Positions 20,482 to 27,325 of a DNA stretch of 64,000 nucleotides are shown piece after piece. The position numbers were made by a program, and so were the translations under genes. Within the stretch, counting starts at the first letter, position 1. Every line of letters begins with the position of its first letter. The notes under the pieces were generated by a model, which saw only the letters and a list, made by a program, of their open reading frames with translations, was not told the origin of the DNA and did no database searches. Source of the DNA: Hymenobacter mellowenesis (GTDB taxonomy: Bacteria > Bacteroidota > Bacteroidia > Cytophagales > Hymenobacteraceae); the NCBI RefSeq assembly GCF_030581005.1, contig NZ_JAUQSX010000007.1:186001-250000 (forward strand). The letters are read 5' to 3'.

Positions 20482-20988
20482 ATGGCCAAGTACATCCAAA
20501 ACAACTCCGGGGAACTGGAGGAAGTGATTCCCACCGTTACATCTTCCGGGGCTCCCTCGGCCAACACCATTGTCCAGTTGGACGGGAGTGGGAAGCTGGA
20601 CCTTTCCCTCTTCCCTTCTTCTCTAGCCCCCGACCAGCTCTCCCTTCCCTGTTCGGAAGCCATTACAGCCGGGGACCAGGTGAATGTCTACAATGTGAGC
20701 GGTACGGGTACCGTGAGAAAGGCCATTGCCACTTCCCTGGCCACCAAAGCCCACGGGTATGCCCTGACCACTGCCTCCAGTGGGGCCAATGTTCAGGTTT
20801 CCTTTGATGACCTCAACAACCTGGGTACCGCCCTTACCCCCGGGGAACAGTTCCTGAGTGCCACCACAGCCGGGAAAACCACTACCACGGCCCCCTCCAC
20901 CAGTGGGCAGGTGGTCCAGAAGGTGGGGATTGCCTCCTCGGCCACCACCCTGCACCAGTCCTACGGCCCTGCCATCAAACTAGCCTAA
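20482..20988 (+). CDS. Head-fibre or decoration-type structural protein
   Basis: The product has 168 residues. The N-terminus MAKYIQNNSGELEEV leads into a Gly/Ser/Thr-rich domain. A central segment (LPCSEAITAGDQVNVYN) and the end (VVQKVGIASSATTLH) are typical of capsid-ornament and fibre domains that carry a small beta barrel. It shares this layout with the gene at 20,010. Start choice is the only ATG near the upstream stop. Confidence 0.5.
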   Translation: MAKYIQNNSGELEEVIPTVTSSGAPSANTIVQLDGSGKLDLSLFPSSLAPDQLSLPCSEAITAGDQVNVYNVSGTGTVRKAIATSLATKAHGYALTTASSGANVQVSFDDLNNLGTALTPGEQFLSATTAGKTTTTAPSTSGQVVQKVGIASSATTLHQSYGPAIKLA

Positions 20989-20991
20989 GGT

Positions 20992-21327
20992 ATGGCTTCC
21001 CGTATTCCCCTCTGTGTGATAACAGGGGAAGAACAGGAGATTCCTGTGGGGGACATCATCCCCCTCAACTACCTCAACATCAAGACAGCCCGGGTAAGTA
21101 CGGGGAGTATACTGACCACGGTCATAGCCCCCATCACCGTCACTTGGCCTACCCCCTTCCTGGACACCAATTACACGGTCAGTGCTACCTGCCTGGCCTC
21201 CGGAATCAACCTGTTGGAAGTTCAATCCATGACTTCCCTTACTCCTTCCTCGGTGACCTTCTCCGTGAAGAACCTCTCCCTTTCCACTGTCAGTGGTAGC
21301 CTCCATGTGGTGGCTGTACATGACTAA
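20992..21327 (+). CDS. Small fibre-tip-like protein
   Basis: The product has 111 residues and is almost entirely beta. The segment TWPTPFLDTNYTVSATC resembles the terminal domain found at the tip of many phage tail fibres (a 'predicted input then observed value' beta sandwich). It starts four bases after the previous stop. It is probably a separately encoded fibre tip or spike. Confidence 0.5.
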   Translation: MASRIPLCVITGEEQEIPVGDIIPLNYLNIKTARVSTGSILTTVIAPITVTWPTPFLDTNYTVSATCLASGINLLEVQSMTSLTPSSVTFSVKNLSLSTVSGSLHVVAVHD

Positions 21328-21338
21328 CACCCTTCCCT

Positions 21339-21938
21339 ATGGCTGCCCTCGACACCACCTCCTGTTTATGGTATTACGGAGACCCCAACTCCAAGGAATT
21401 CCAGGCCAAACACATGGTCCTGTATGTATTCCCGGACTGGGTGGCCAAGATATTCCCTCCTTACCAACACCAAGCGGTGAGAAAGCAGTGGGTAAATAAG
21501 GACCTGATTACACCCCTGGAAGCAGTCTTCAAGGAATTACTGGAGACAGGTCTGTGGAAGGAACTCAAGACCTTTGATGGCCTGTGGAATATTAGGAATA
21601 AGAGGGGGCTTAATGAACTCTCCATTCATTCATGGGCCATTGCCCTGGACCTGAATGCCCTTACCAATCCTTTGGGTGGTAAAGTGACCTTCTCTCAAGC
21701 CTTCCTCAATGTATGGAGGAAACATGGGTTTGTGTGTGGAGCTGACTTTGGGGCTGGAAGGTCTGATGGAATGCACTACCAGTTTGATAAGGTGGCCAAG
21801 ACTGCCTATGCTAAACACCTAGCTTCCCAAGTGGTGTCCCAAACTCCTCCCAAACCGGTGGCCAAAGTAGTACCCAAGAAGGTGGAAATGAAGGTACCCG
21901 CCCCTACTTCCCTTCCTAAAACCCTTCCCACTAAGTAA
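21339..21938 (+). CDS. M15-family peptidase endolysin
   Basis: The product has 199 residues. The zinc-peptidase motifs of the M15 family are visible: SIHSWAIALD (His97, Asp104) and DGMHYQF (His146). This family includes D-alanyl-D-alanine carboxypeptidases and the L-alanyl-D-glutamate endopeptidases used as phage lysins. Residues 155-199 form a Lys/Pro/Val-rich tail. No signal peptide is seen, so a holin would be required; the next gene overlaps by one base (TAATG) and looks like that holin. Together they form the lysis cassette at the end of the virion block. Confidence 0.85.
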   Translation: MAALDTTSCLWYYGDPNSKEFQAKHMVLYVFPDWVAKIFPPYQHQAVRKQWVNKDLITPLEAVFKELLETGLWKELKTFDGLWNIRNKRGLNELSIHSWAIALDLNALTNPLGGKVTFSQAFLNVWRKHGFVCGADFGAGRSDGMHYQFDKVAKTAYAKHLASQVVSQTPPKPVAKVVPKKVEMKVPAPTSLPKTLPTK

Positions 21939-22294
21939 TGGCCTGGTTTCCAAGAGTAGGGGAATTCTTTGAGGCCCCCAATGGCCGGTTCGACCTCAAG
22001 CAGGTAGCTGGTTACCAGTCCATCTGTGTCCTGTGCTATGTGGCCGTGATGGGAATTCCTGCCTCAGCTCCCCTGGTATGGTCCCTTTCCCTGTTTGGGC
22101 TCCTGTGGACGGTGTCTGACATCCAACAGGCCATCAATGTCATCAAAGCGGCTGCCGGGGGTTTCAGGGTCCCCGACACCACCACTCAGGTTCAAGGGGA
22201 TATGGTAGCTCCGGTGACGGGAGATAACCCGGTGGTAGTGCAAAACCCCAGCCCAGAAACCCCTACCCAAACTTCTACCACTAGTCAGGATTAA
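21938..22294 (+). CDS. Holin-like membrane protein
   Basis: The product has 118 residues. Two hydrophobic helices lie near 26-44 and 48-66, followed by a polar Pro/Thr/Gln-rich cytoplasmic tail. Size, topology and one-base overlap with the endolysin stop support a holin role. No family-specific motif is recognised. Confidence 0.65.
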   Translation: MAWFPRVGEFFEAPNGRFDLKQVAGYQSICVLCYVAVMGIPASAPLVWSLSLFGLLWTVSDIQQAINVIKAAAGGFRVPDTTTQVQGDMVAPVTGDNPVVVQNPSPETPTQTSTTSQD

Positions 22295-22297
22295 CCC

Positions 22298-22888
22298 ATG
22301 AACCGTACCCTATTTGAATTTCTGGGGGTTATTGCCCTCATCATCGTTTCCTGCTTCCTGTTCAAGGGGTGTGGGAAGACAGAGGAAGGTGGTAAGACTA
22401 CCGTGGAGCACACCACGGATACTGTCTACCTGCCTTCCAAGGTGGTGTACCAGACCAAGTTTGTCCCCAAGATGGTCAAGGTCCCCGGGAAGTTAGATAC
22501 CGTGTACCTGACCTACATCCATTCCCTTCCCAAAGACTCTCTAGTGGTCCACCTTGCCCAGCGGGAATACCAGGACAGTGTAACCCTCGGGGAGGGGTTG
22601 AGAGTAGGTTACAAGGCCAATACCCGTGGGTTTCTTGATTCCCTGTCCTTTGGCCTTACCGACACCCGACCCATTACCCTCATCAAAGACAGTGTCACTA
22701 TTACCAAGACCCTTCCACCCAAGTCCCACTCACTGGGAATAGGAGCTGTGGTCAGTGGACTGGGAATAGCTCCAGGTCTACAGTACACCTCAGGGAAGTC
22801 AACATTGGGAATCTACTATAACCTTCCCACCCAACCGGGAATCCAAGGAGTGAGCCTCTCATACCACTATTCCCTGGGAAGCTGGTAA
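22298..22888 (+). CDS. Candidate spanin with inner-membrane helix and beta-barrel-like C-terminus
   Basis: The product has 196 residues. An N-terminal helix (about 6-23, ending SCFLFKGCG) could be a membrane anchor or a lipoprotein signal. Residues 30-140 are an extended Val/Lys/Thr-rich region. The last 55 residues alternate hydrophobic and polar residues with Gly turns (SLGIGAVVSGLGIAPG) and end with SYHYSLGSW, like an outer-membrane beta hairpin set ending in an aromatic residue. Following endolysin and holin genes, it fits a spanin that links both membranes. This is a structural guess. Confidence 0.5.
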   Translation: MNRTLFEFLGVIALIIVSCFLFKGCGKTEEGGKTTVEHTTDTVYLPSKVVYQTKFVPKMVKVPGKLDTVYLTYIHSLPKDSLVVHLAQREYQDSVTLGEGLRVGYKANTRGFLDSLSFGLTDTRPITLIKDSVTITKTLPPKSHSLGIGAVVSGLGIAPGLQYTSGKSTLGIYYNLPTQPGIQGVSLSYHYSLGSW

Positions 22889-22907
22889 ACAGGCCGATGA
22901 AGAAATA

Positions 22908-22954
22908 AGCCCCAGCACCTTCCCTTATGGGTTGGCCTGGGGCTCTTGGTTTTT
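22908..22954. terminator. Bidirectional terminator between the converging blocks
   Basis: AGCCCCAG (22908-22915) pairs perfectly with CTGGGGCT (22937-22944), followed on the + strand by TTGGTTTTT and on the - strand by TTATTTCTTC. It closes the + block and overlaps the 3' end of the converging HNH gene. Confidence 0.75.
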
Positions 22955-23668
22955 GGTGGACAGTGGGTTAGCCCACCTGTGGGAATAGGCATAAGGGTAC
23001 TTCCCATTCACTACTTTCCTCAGGTTGGACATGATATTTTGAAGGGGCTGAGGTTTGGCCTTTCCTTGGTCTACCAACCATTGAGCTGCTTCAATAACAG
23101 CCGGGAAGATTTGGAGGGAATTACCCTCAAGGTCCAACATGCTGATGGGCTTGGAAGATTGACTGTCTCTTCCAAACTTCCCAAGGTTGACGGAATATTG
23201 ATTCCCCTCATCCCAAGCCTTTTGGGCACGTTCCTTCTGGGTACCATAATAGAGATTAGTCTTCCTATTGTCCAAGGTGTTCTGGTTACGGTGTAGAACA
23301 GAATGGGCGTGGGTTTCCTCCAAGAAGGCTGTAGCTACCAACCTATGAACTTCCTGGACTTTACTCACTCCATCTACCGAAAGGTTAACAAGGAAGTATT
23401 GGGACAACTTCTTGGAAGTAGTTAGTCCAGCCTTGAGAATACGGGGAATAACCAACCGTTCACCACCGCCTCCTGTTCTAACCAACCGTGAGCAGGACTT
23501 CACCCTTCCGAGGTTGGAAACTTCATAGTACCCATCAAACCCCACAACACTGGTCCACTCCTCTCCTTCCAAATCCTCCAAATCCCACCACTTATAGGCA
23601 TGGTCCCAACCCACTTGGGATAAAAACCACTGAGGAATTCTGGACCGTTCCTTGGGCGTCAAGTTCAT
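22925..23668 (-). CDS. NUMOD4-HNH homing-type endonuclease
   Basis: I place the start at 23,668 (MNLTPKERS). The product has 247 residues. An NUMOD4-like segment (WTSVVGFDGYYEVSNLGRVKS) lies near 33-55. An HNH core (VHRLVATAFLE, then LHRNQNTLDNRKTNLYYGT) lies near 110-145. A NUMOD1-like DNA-binding end with PISMLDLEGN follows. This architecture is typical of free-standing homing endonucleases. The gene stands alone between two similar terminator hairpins (22,908 and 23,701) at the meeting point of the two blocks. Confidence 0.85.
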   Translation of the reverse strand: MNLTPKERSRIPQWFLSQVGWDHAYKWWDLEDLEGEEWTSVVGFDGYYEVSNLGRVKSCSRLVRTGGGGERLVIPRILKAGLTTSKKLSQYFLVNLSVDGVSKVQEVHRLVATAFLEETHAHSVLHRNQNTLDNRKTNLYYGTQKERAQKAWDEGNQYSVNLGKFGRDSQSSKPISMLDLEGNSLQIFPAVIEAAQWLVDQGKAKPQPLQNIMSNLRKVVNGKYPYAYSHRWANPLSTKNQEPQANP

Positions 23669-23700
23669 GGTGTAAAGGTACAAATAGTGGTAAAGAAAGT

Positions 23701-23736
23701 AGCCCCTACCTCCAATTAAGGAAGCAGGGGCTTTTT
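23701..23736. terminator. Terminator hairpin upstream of the HNH gene
   Basis: AGCCCCT (23701-23707) pairs with AGGGGCT (23726-23732) and is followed by T5 on the + strand. On the - strand it lies just after the stop of the gene at 23,755. The stem resembles the one at 22,908. Confidence 0.75.
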
Positions 23737-23754
23737 CGTGGGTAATAGGGAAGT

Positions 23755-23970
23755 TTACCTGATTTTGGTGGAGTTAATCCATCTCTGGGAAACTCCTTTC
23801 CAAGATTCCGGGAAGTATTTACGGGAAGGTTTCAGTTTACCTCCCTTCTTTTCCTGAATCCACACGGTGATGACTTCCCTAAGAAAATAGGACCGATTGT
23901 GGGCCTCTTCTGCCACTTCCCTACGGTCATACCACACATAGGGCCAGGGTTTACAATTCCCATTGGACAT
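23755..23970 (-). CDS. Small basic protein, unknown
   Basis: The product has 71 residues, Lys/Arg/Trp-rich (WIQEKKGGKLKPSRKYF). The start at 23,970 lies one base after the preceding stop; an earlier ATG at 23,982 would overlap that gene by 11 bases. No family was recognised. It is the last gene before a strong terminator. Confidence 0.5.
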   Translation of the reverse strand: MSNGNCKPWPYVWYDRREVAEEAHNRSYFLREVITVWIQEKKGGKLKPSRKYFPESWKGVSQRWINSTKIR

Positions 23971-23971
23971 T

Positions 23972-24175
23972 CTATACTGCATGGTTAGGGTACTCTTTAG
24001 GGGTTTCAACAATGGAATCTACGGAGGACTTGATGAGGTCCAGTCTTTCCCTTCCCCGGGTTTTAACATCCTCGGGAATACAGGAATACATCAACAGGCC
24101 ACCCACCAATCCCTGTAATTCCCCTACGTGGCCCAATAGGTTGAGGTAGTCCTTGTAGTTTAGGGTTACTTTCAT
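23972..24175 (-). CDS. Small protein, unknown
   Basis: The product has 67 residues from ATG at 24,175 (MKVTLNYKDY). It is largely helical. It sits four bases after the stop of the gene at 24,180. No recognisable domain. Confidence 0.5.
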   Translation of the reverse strand: MKVTLNYKDYLNLLGHVGELQGLVGGLLMYSCIPEDVKTRGRERLDLIKSSVDSIVETPKEYPNHAV

Positions 24176-24179
24176 GGTG

Positions 24180-24485
24180 TCAATAGTTAAGGGACAGGGT
24201 GGCCTCGGGGTATTCCTTGCAGGCCTTCCACAGGTTAAACAGGTGAGTACAGAGGTTGAGGAACTTCCAGTGGGAATCAGGATAGGTCTGGAGGAGGTAG
24301 GTCTCACTTCCCACCAGATTGTTCAGGCCCCAGAATACCCTCACCTCTACTTCCTTCCCGGTCTTTCCATACAACCAGTCCACTTCCCCTAGGAAGGCCC
24401 GGGAAAGGAGTTGGGATACACTTCCACCCCAATCTTCCGAATACACTTCCTCTTCCCCTTGACGGAGGGTTACTGAATATCCCAT
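24180..24485 (-). CDS. Hypothetical protein downstream of thymidylate synthase
   Basis: The product has 101 residues. Its ATG shares one base with the stop codon of thymidylate synthase, so the two are coupled. The sequence is mixed alpha/beta with many aromatics (LYGKTGKEVEVRVFWG). No family was recognised. Confidence 0.55.
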   Translation of the reverse strand: MGYSVTLRQGEEEVYSEDWGGSVSQLLSRAFLGEVDWLYGKTGKEVEVRVFWGLNNLVGSETYLLQTYPDSHWKFLNLCTHLFNLWKACKEYPEATLSLNY

Positions 24486-25387
24486 TAGACTGCCACCGGG
24501 GCTTTAATGGTGGGTAGAGGATTGTAGTTCTCCAAGGTGATGTCCCCGTAGGTGAAGGCAAACAGGTCCTTGATTTGGGGGTTGAGGGTCACTGTGGGAA
24601 GGGGTTGAGGACTCCGGGAAAGTTGGAGGAGGGCTTGGTTGGTGTGGGAACTGTAGAGGTGGACATCACCCCCTGTCCAGATGAATTCCCCGGGGACCAT
24701 GTTCACACACTGGGCCACCATCAGGGTTAGGAGGGAATAGGAAGCTATGTTGAAGGGTATTCCTAGGAATACATCAGCAGACCTCTGGTAGAGTTGACAG
24801 TTGAGTTTCCGGGTGGGTATCAGCCCCTTTCCCCAATCACTTTGCGGGATGCGATTCTTCAGAGTCCATTTATACCTCTCTTCCTGGGTCAATAGGGAAG
24901 TATGGAACTGGAATAGGCAGTGACAGGGAGCCAGGGCCATATCCGGAAGGTCAGCCACATTCCAGGTACTGACCACCATCCTACGGGAAGTGGGGTTGGT
25001 CCTGAGAGTTTCCAGTACTTGGGAAATCTGGTCCACAGTCCCCACCTCATAGATTTCCGACTCTGGAATTTGGGTATAGGTTCTCCAACTTCTCCATTGT
25101 TCCCCATAGATGGGACCTAGGTAACCATGCTCGGGAGCCCACTCATCCCATATTTTAACCCCATTCTTCTGAAGGTCTTGGACATAGGTACTTCCACTAA
25201 GGAACCACAACAATTCCCCCACCACAGACTTCCAATGGACCTTCTTGGTGGTGAGCAGGGGGAGCCCAGCCTGAAGGTTAAACCTCATCTGGTAGCCAAA
25301 CAGGGACTTACACCCAACTCCCGTCCGGTCCTCTGTATCAATTCCCTCAGTCAGGACTTTGCTGAGTAGGTCTAGGTATTGGTGCAT
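24485..25387 (-). CDS. thyA: Thymidylate synthase
   Basis: The product has 300 residues, close to the family norm. It converts dUMP to dTMP with methylene-tetrahydrofolate. The N-terminal DRTGVGCKSLFG phosphate-binding segment, the LPLLTTKKVHWKSV signature, and WDEWAPEHGYLGPIYGEQWR are present. The catalytic cysteine (about residue 154) lies in LAPCHCLFQF. Near the end the nucleotide-binding VHLYSSHTNQ is intact. The gene abuts a 65-residue gene upstream and is coupled to one downstream. Phage ThyA boosts dTTP supply for replication. Confidence 0.97.
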   Translation of the reverse strand: MHQYLDLLSKVLTEGIDTEDRTGVGCKSLFGYQMRFNLQAGLPLLTTKKVHWKSVVGELLWFLSGSTYVQDLQKNGVKIWDEWAPEHGYLGPIYGEQWRSWRTYTQIPESEIYEVGTVDQISQVLETLRTNPTSRRMVVSTWNVADLPDMALAPCHCLFQFHTSLLTQEERYKWTLKNRIPQSDWGKGLIPTRKLNCQLYQRSADVFLGIPFNIASYSLLTLMVAQCVNMVPGEFIWTGGDVHLYSSHTNQALLQLSRSPQPLPTVTLNPQIKDLFAFTYGDITLENYNPLPTIKAPVAV

Positions 25388-25584
25388 TATTCCCAGGTAA
25401 TAGATTGGAGGTCCTTAATTACCTTCTCCACTTCCTTTCGGAGTTGGTCTACAGCCTCCTCTCTATTCTTCCCATAACCCTGGTATTGTTGGTCCAAGGG
25501 CCAGAGATGGGCAGGTTTCAGGTCAGCAAGGGTGGCCTCAAAGGATTGGGCCTTCCCCCTCCCGTCATTGGTTACTTTAATCAT
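25387..25584 (-). CDS. Small protein upstream of thyA, unknown
   Basis: The product has 65 residues. It starts with a beta-rich half (MIKVTNDGRGKAQSFEATL) and ends with a charged helix. Its stop overlaps the thyA start. No family was recognised, though the layout resembles small DNA- or protein-binding phage factors. Confidence 0.5.
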   Translation of the reverse strand: MIKVTNDGRGKAQSFEATLADLKPAHLWPLDQQYQGYGKNREEAVDQLRKEVEKVIKDLQSITWE

Positions 25585-25631
25585 GGCTTGGTACTGTTAA
25601 ATGGTGAAATAGTCCTATGGGATGGACCAAG

Positions 25632-25653
25632 AAAAACCCCGGGGTGACGGGGT
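25632..25653 (-). terminator. Intrinsic terminator after the HTH-like gene
   Basis: On the - strand ACCCCG and CGGGGT pair around a six-base loop and are followed by TTTTTC. It ends the transcript carrying genes at 26,854-25,684. Confidence 0.75.
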
Positions 25654-25683
25654 CTCATTCTCTGGACAGGGAAAGGGTTAGGC

Positions 25684-25938
25684 CTAGGCCGAGGTCTCCT
25701 TGAGCTGGTAGAGGTAGAGCTTGTAAGCCGCACTCTGGGTGACCCATTCCAGGGCCTTCCCTACCCCCATGGCTTCCAAGGCCTGAGCTACCGAGGGGGA
25801 GATGGTCCCTTTCCGGATGGTGGAGGTGAGGGAAGCATAGGAAGGATGGTTGGCCTTTTGGACCAGGTCCCGGAGTTTGTAGCCGTGGAGGACCAGTTGG
25901 GACTTGATGGTTAAACCGGGATTTGTGGGGGTATTCAT
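25684..25938 (-). CDS. Small helix-turn-helix-like protein
   Basis: The ATG at 25,938 gives an 84-residue product. Residues 15-60 (LRDLVQKANHPSYASLTSTI) have the spacing of a Cro/XRE-like helix-turn-helix, including a Ser/Thr-rich turn and a hydrophobic third helix. It follows the metallophosphoesterase gene and ends at a terminator. A regulatory role in the prophage is possible but unproven. Confidence 0.45.
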   Translation of the reverse strand: MNTPTNPGLTIKSQLVLHGYKLRDLVQKANHPSYASLTSTIRKGTISPSVAQALEAMGVGKALEWVTQSAAYKLYLYQLKETSA

Positions 25939-25978
25939 GGGGTTGGGGAATAAGGGAAGGTGAGGAATAAGGGAAAGG

Positions 25979-26854
25979 TTACAGCTCCATGAGTTCCACA
26001 AAGGGAAGACTACCATTCTCCAACACCAGTCCTGCACTGATGACAGGCTTCCGAGGGAAGGGTTTGCCATAGGAGAAGGCATAGGCCTCATGGTCAATTC
26101 CACATCCCACCTGCATTCCAAACAACCGGTCTTTGACACTTACACTCCAGTTCACACTGGCCTCGGAGTGGAGGTGGCCTTGGACGGTGGATAATCGGGA
26201 ATCCTTGGCCCGCTTAAAGGCATTCCCCACATTCCCGTGGGTGTAGAGGACCCCATTCTCCTGGTATTCTTCCATGAATTCCCAGGTAGTGGGGGCTTGG
26301 AGGATTTCCCCCAGGGGTTTGACAAACCGTTGACTCATGCCAATGGCCTTGGCCTTCCGGGCAATGAGGAGGTCGTGGTTCCCCAACATAATCTTGGCCG
26401 TGGGGAAGGCTTCATACCAGGGAGTGAGTTGGGCAATGGCAGCATCCAGTTCATGGCCTACCCCCATTCCATCGGGGTCCCGTTCGTGGAAGTTCCATCC
26501 CGCCCCGTCAATGACATCCCCGATGAAGATAACCTGGTCACAGTTGTACTTCTCGGAGAGGTTCTGGCAGAAGTCCAGGTAACCTTCCAGGATGAAGGGG
26601 GCGTGGAGGTCCCCAATCACCAGGGTATTCCCGGACTGGGCCTTCCAGGTTTCCAGCTCCACCTGCTCGGGGGTGAGGTCTTCCTTTTGGGACAGCATCC
26701 ACCGTTTCACCATCCGGTCAAAGGTTTCCTTGCTGACCATGGGGGCCTCGAATTCCTGAATCAGGTCCGAGAGCTGGGTCACACCCAACCCGGGGTTTTT
26801 GAAGTAGTAGTGGGCAATCAACCCATCATAACGGGTACTCAAAATCTTCCTCAT
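25979..26854 (-). CDS. Calcineurin-like metallophosphoesterase
   Basis: The product has 291 residues. All metal-binding motifs of the superfamily are present: GDLHAPF (81-87), GDVID (about 112), GNHD (about 158), a later THG, and GHLHS (about 224). The N-terminal 60 residues form an additional helical domain that could bind DNA or RNA. Such enzymes in phages process nucleic acid ends or cyclic nucleotides. The gene is first after the longest non-coding stretch in the phage, which contains promoter-like and operator-like sequence. Confidence 0.85.
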   Translation of the reverse strand: MRKILSTRYDGLIAHYYFKNPGLGVTQLSDLIQEFEAPMVSKETFDRMVKRWMLSQKEDLTPEQVELETWKAQSGNTLVIGDLHAPFILEGYLDFCQNLSEKYNCDQVIFIGDVIDGAGWNFHERDPDGMGVGHELDAAIAQLTPWYEAFPTAKIMLGNHDLLIARKAKAIGMSQRFVKPLGEILQAPTTWEFMEEYQENGVLYTHGNVGNAFKRAKDSRLSTVQGHLHSEASVNWSVSVKDRLFGMQVGCGIDHEAYAFSYGKPFPRKPVISAGLVLENGSLPFVELMEL

Positions 26855-27007
26855 GTAAGGAGTGGGTAAAAGGGTGAAATCTTGGTTAGGTTAAATAACT
26901 GTCCATGTATAATACCAGACAAATGTACACATGAATTTGGTATTTTTCTAATAAGGGTAAACACTGGGTAATTATTCTCGGTTTTGCAGGGCTAATTACC
27001 TGATTTT

Positions 27008-27041
27008 TCCGGTGAACGGGCCACCAACTCCGGTGAACGGG
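27008..27041. promoter_or_regulatory. Direct repeat pair, candidate operator
   Basis: TCCGGTGAACGGG occurs at 27008-27020 and again at 27029-27041, exactly 21 bases apart (two helical turns). Each copy has CCG and CGG ends, an imperfect palindrome. This layout fits a protein-binding operator between the promoter at 27,168 and the metallophosphoesterase start. Confidence 0.6.
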
Positions 27042-27167
27042 GTTTATTGTGGGTTGGTCAGGAAAGTTTTGGGTTGTACAATCCCTAGAATTCACCAAAC
27101 CCTCACACCACGGGTAGTCATAAACAGGTTACCAAAACTTCCTGTTGAGCCTACCCAATGGTGTTAG

Positions 27168-27198
27168 CAAACCTACAACATCCCATTACTAAATCCAA
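27168..27198 (-). promoter_or_regulatory. Bacteroidota-type promoter for the 26,854 transcript
   Basis: On the - strand, TTG (27198-27196), a 20-base spacer and TAGGTTTG (27175-27168) match the Bacteroidota vegetative promoter form (TTG, about 20, TAnnTTTG). The leader to the first ATG at 26,854 would be about 300 bases and would contain the direct repeats. Confidence 0.6.
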
Positions 27199-27250
27199 TA
27201 GTTTACCAATAATTTTAGTCAATCTCCTCTCCTGTTGTCTCCACCCGTGA

Positions 27251-27291
27251 AAAAGGGAGAGCCGGGGCCCACCTTGGACACCAACTCTCCC
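27251..27291 (-). terminator. Terminator after ribonucleotide reductase
   Basis: On the - strand GGGAGAG (27291-27285) pairs with CTCTCCC (27261-27255) and is followed by TTTTTC. It lies 35 bases past the reductase stop. Confidence 0.8.
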
Positions 27292-27325
27292 CTCACTGGG
27301 TATTCCTGCTTTGGTTAACTAGGGC

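Larger units (their letters stand above)
26855..27325. other. Long regulatory intergenic region
   Basis: About 470 bases without a convincing gene, more AT-rich than the surroundings. It contains the terminator of the ribonucleotide reductase gene, one well-formed - strand promoter, a pair of 21-base-spaced direct repeats, and a second - strand TACATTTG box (26,920-26,927) lacking a clear upstream element. A 70-codon frame here is not supported. Confidence 0.7.

Noticed and set aside
26886..27098. 70-codon - strand frame in the regulatory gap
   Set aside because: Composition is not protein-like and it spans the direct repeats; no start or coupling signal supports it.
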